The notes under the pieces were generated by a model, which was given only the letters and a program-made list of their open reading frames with translations, was not told the DNA's origin and did no database searches. DNA of 7,769 nucleotides from Candidatus Zixiibacteriota bacterium (GTDB lineage Bacteria; Zixibacteria; MSB-5A5; SM1-73): positions 1 through 7,769 of the forward strand of contig JAOZNS010000121.1 of the NCBI GenBank assembly GCA_029933635.1, written 5' to 3'. A program made the translations under genes and the position numbers. Shown here one piece after another: positions 6,050 to 7,769 of this stretch. Numbering within the stretch: position 1 is the stretch's first letter; each line of letters starts with the position of its first letter.

Positions 6050-6451
6050 CTACACCAAACCTTGCTCGAGCATGGCATCAGCTACTTTTATGAACCCAGC
6101 GATGTTTGCGCCTTTCACATAGTTTACGAAATTACCTTCCTTTCCCTGCTCTACGCATTGTTGGTGAATAGCTTTCATGATCTGGTTCAATTTTGCATCC
6201 ACCTCTTCTCGGCTCCAGGACATTTTCTGGGAGTTCTGAGACATCTCCAAGCCTGAGGTGGCCACGCCGCCAGCATTAGCCGCTTTAGCTGGACCAAAAA
6301 GGATCTTGGCATTCAGGAACACCTCAATGCCTTCTAAGGTGGTGGGCATGTTCGCACCCTCACCCACAGCAATGCACCCGTTTTCAACCAAAGTCTTGGC
6401 ATCGTTTTTATCTATTTCGTTCTGAGTGGGCAGAGGGAAACGCAATATCAC
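6050..6451 (-). CDS. gdhA: Glutamate dehydrogenase, C-terminal fragment
   Basis: True family sequence begins at TQNEID (residue 9 of this 133-residue frame). It continues with EGANMPTT (31-38), GPAKAANAGGVATSGLEM (53-70) and NYVKGANIAGF (110-120), and ends at TAG in the usual place after ADAMLEQGLV. The apparent GTG start lies inside the previous fragment's coding sequence, so the piece is the end of gdhA and not a separate gene. It is in the same frame as the N-terminal fragment. Confidence 0.85.
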   Translation of the reverse strand: MILRFPLPTQNEIDKNDAKTLVENGCIAVGEGANMPTTLEGIEVFLNAKILFGPAKAANAGGVATSGLEMSQNSQKMSWSREEVDAKLNQIMKAIHQQCVEQGKEGNFVNYVKGANIAGFIKVADAMLEQGLV

Positions 6452-6794
6452 ATTTCACCTCCCAGGGACGTTTACCCTTAACGAACTTACAGCCAAACTT
6501 ATCCGCATATTCTTTAATGCGTCCACGTCTTACGTTTTTGAGCTCGAAAACGAAATTGAGCTTTTCTTGATCAATGCCATCGGGATCATAGATGTAACCA
6601 TCAGAGTCAGATAAGGTAACCACCTTTGCTCCCAATTGAATCAACTTCTCTGTGGTGTATTGGGCTACATTGCCAGAGCCAGAAACTGTACAAACTTTAC
6701 CTTTAATAGACTCTCCCTTGGTCTTTAGCATTTCCTCGACAAAATAAACACATCCATAGCCTGTGGCTTCTGGCCTGATCAAACTCCCCTCCAA
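6408..6794 (-). CDS. gdhA: Glutamate dehydrogenase, coenzyme-binding fragment in shifted frame
   Basis: This 128-residue frame carries GSLIRPEATGYG (3-14), the Rossmann motif GSGNVA (39-44) and SDSDG (62-66) at the end of the second beta strand. That last motif resembles the NADP-type enzymes. Sequence is family-like through DIAFPSA near residue 122; the last residues are off frame. No ribosome-binding site precedes its apparent TTG, so it is not an independent gene but the middle of gdhA. Confidence 0.85.
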   Translation of the reverse strand: MEGSLIRPEATGYGCVYFVEEMLKTKGESIKGKVCTVSGSGNVAQYTTEKLIQLGAKVVTLSDSDGYIYDPDGIDQEKLNFVFELKNVRRGRIKEYADKFGCKFVKGKRPWEVKCDIAFPSAHSERNR

Positions 6795-7414
6795 GCAAGT
6801 CCTTTCCCGGTGAGGACTCCGGTGAACTCATTGTTAATTCTTCTATATTGACCGAACAAGAAACCGATCTCTCGGGCACCCACTCCTATATCGCCCGCTG
6901 GAATATCGGTATCTGGCCCAATATGCCTTTGTAGCTCGGTCATAAAGCTTTGACAGAATCTCATCACCTCATTATCAGATTTTCCCTTCGGATCAAAATC
7001 TGATCCCCCCTTGCCTCCTCCCATGGGAAGGGTAGTTAGAGCGTTTTTGAATACCTGTTCAAAGGCGAGGAATTTCAGGATACTTAAGTTGACCGTGGGA
7101 TGAAAACGAAGCCCGCCCTTATAAGGACCGATGGCACTGTTCATCTGTATGCGGTATCCCCGATTGATCTGGATTTCTCCATTATCGTCCATCCAGGGAA
7201 CCCGAAACATGATCACCCTTTCGGGTTCGGCAATCCGCTCCAGGATCTTTGCTTCCTGATATTTCGGATTCTCCTCTATGAAAGGCATTAGAGAGTCTGC
7301 CACCTCCCGCACCGCTTGATGAAATTCGGGTTCGCCCGGATTCTTTTTGATGATTTTTTGCATAAACTCTTCCACCTTGGCAGATGATCTCTCCTTTACA
7401 GCAGTTATCTCCAT
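6779..7414 (-). CDS. gdhA: Glutamate dehydrogenase, N-terminal (substrate-binding) fragment
   Basis: This 211-residue piece holds the dimerisation and glutamate-binding domain. Family landmarks are PYKGGLRFHP (97-106, with Lys99), PMGGGKGGSDFDPKG (130-144, with Lys135) and the catalytic Asp175 in PAGDIGVG. The last true residues are TGKGLAW (202-208); the final RGV arises from the frameshift. A GTG at codon 14 is a possible later start, but its only nearby ribosome-binding site is about 15 bases away, so ATG is preferred. Confidence 0.9.
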   Translation of the reverse strand: MEITAVKERSSAKVEEFMQKIIKKNPGEPEFHQAVREVADSLMPFIEENPKYQEAKILERIAEPERVIMFRVPWMDDNGEIQINRGYRIQMNSAIGPYKGGLRFHPTVNLSILKFLAFEQVFKNALTTLPMGGGKGGSDFDPKGKSDNEVMRFCQSFMTELQRHIGPDTDIPAGDIGVGAREIGFLFGQYRRINNEFTGVLTGKGLAWRGV

Positions 7415-7461
7415 GGTCGGTTCTTCTTTGGTTTGAGGTTTATTGTTTTATCTAAGTTCCT

Positions 7462-7488
7462 TTTCACAGATAAACCGTGCTTGTGAAA
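7462..7488 (-). promoter_or_regulatory. Inverted repeat in the gdhA leader
   Basis: TTTCACA (7462-7468) and TGTGAAA (7482-7488) are perfect inverted copies 13 bases apart, about 50-75 bases before the gdhA ATG. It could form an RNA hairpin or be a protein-binding site. Function is unknown. Confidence 0.4.
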
Positions 7489-7650
7489 TTTTTCTCAAAA
7501 CTTAAGACACTACGATTTTTTTCTCAAATCTTTTAGACCATTTCCCCGATGGATTAGCGGATTGATCACCCAAGACTTATTTTCCAACCAACTACCTCAT
7601 CTCTGTTCCTTACCGATCCCCTGCACAGGGATAGAACAAGCAGTCTTTTT

Positions 7651-7678
7651 GTTATACGCTTTTTTCTATTTTTGTCAA
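7651..7678 (-). promoter_or_regulatory. Sigma-70-type promoter for gdhA
   Basis: On the minus strand a perfect TTGACA (7673-7678) and TATAAC (7651-7656) are separated by 16 bases. Transcription would begin near 7644, leaving a long leader of about 230 bases before the gdhA ATG. Confidence 0.65.
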
Positions 7679-7757
7679 GAAAAAGTAGTTAAAAACTGTA
7701 GATGCCAAATGCAAATCACACACTTTTTTAAGGAAAAGGAAAAAACAGGAAACACCC

Positions 7758-7769
7758 AGGAGGTTGCCA
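7758..7769 (+). promoter_or_regulatory. Ribosome-binding site of a rightward gene cut off at the window edge
   Basis: AGGAGG at 7758-7763 is followed by TTGCC and a final A at 7769, which may be the first base of an ATG at an ideal 5-base spacing. The approach is purine-rich. It points to a plus-strand gene, divergent from gdhA, starting just past the edge; nothing of its product is visible. Confidence 0.6.

Larger units (their letters stand above)
6050..7414 (-). pseudogene. gdhA: NADP-type glutamate dehydrogenase, reading frame broken by two opposite frameshifts
   Basis: Converts 2-oxoglutarate and ammonia to glutamate in the cytoplasm with NADPH, one route of ammonia assimilation. Joined together, the three pieces give about 454 residues, close to the 447 of E. 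coli GdhA, and align with it end to end. The first frame ends early at TGA (6779-6781). Family sequence continues one frame over from about 6791, after W208, as if one G were lost from the GGAGGGG stretch. It returns to the first frame near 6428, where GCCC has one C too many (SAHSERNR instead of SATQNEID). The shifts cancel, so the two ends share a frame. As written, no full-length enzyme can be made. The high conservation on all sides argues for sequencing or assembly error, or a very young mutation. The ATG has only a weak AAGAAG upstream. The gene has its own promoter and terminator. Confidence 0.9.
7415..7769. other. Upstream region of gdhA and start of a rightward gene
   Basis: This gap of 355 bp to the window edge contains the gdhA promoter (7651-7678) and a leader of about 230 bases. 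The leader has two possible hairpins (7462-7488 and 7616-7632) and an 11-base direct repeat TTTTTCTCAAA (7489-7499 and 7518-7528). A ribosome-binding site faces right at the edge. No coding frame was recognised in the leader, nor any known riboswitch. Confidence 0.6.

Overview
The window holds five bacterial genes of ordinary chromosomal type, plus the likely start signal of a sixth at the right edge. Several features suggest an uncultured lineage near the Fibrobacteres-Chlorobi-Bacteroidetes (FCB) group, such as the Zixibacteria or WOR-3/TA06-like candidate phyla. These are moderate GC with AT-rich gene borders, a long Lys/Glu tail on ribosomal protein S16, and a secreted M1 peptidase ending in an Ig-like domain and a dockerin-type repeat pair. 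This placement rests on family resemblance only and is not proven.

Layout. At the left, on the minus strand, ffh (signal recognition particle GTPase, 671-1996) is followed by rpsP (ribosomal protein S16, 55-525). This is the widely conserved ffh-rpsP order. rpsP most likely starts at a TTG, because the longer ATG start contains its Shine-Dalgarno sequence. A 407-bp gap separates ffh from a divergent plus-strand gene (2404-4641). That gene encodes a 745-residue secreted M1 zinc aminopeptidase and ends at a textbook terminator. The next gap ends in a second terminator that serves the minus-strand cyclophilin lipoprotein (5048-5674), which has a near-consensus promoter.

The right third carries gdhA, an NADP-type glutamate dehydrogenase on the minus strand (6050-7414). 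It is split into three reading frames by two single-base changes of opposite sign: one base missing near 6790 and one extra near 6429. Every motif of the family survives across the three pieces. The breaks are therefore either assembly errors or a very recent inactivation. A good promoter lies about 230 bp upstream of gdhA and a two-way terminator lies just downstream.

The genes do not form one pathway. ffh and rpsP serve co-translational protein targeting and translation. The peptidase and cyclophilin are exported proteins that act on peptides and on protein folding outside the cytoplasm. gdhA joins ammonia assimilation to 2-oxoglutarate. I see no CRISPR array, tRNA, rRNA gene, insertion sequence, phage gene or defence system. 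No clearly new biological system is present. The items most worth checking are the paired frameshifts in gdhA, the dockerin-bearing M1 peptidase with an exact 29-bp internal repeat, and an orphan 12-base perfect complement to the 16S rRNA 3' end in the cyclophilin leader.
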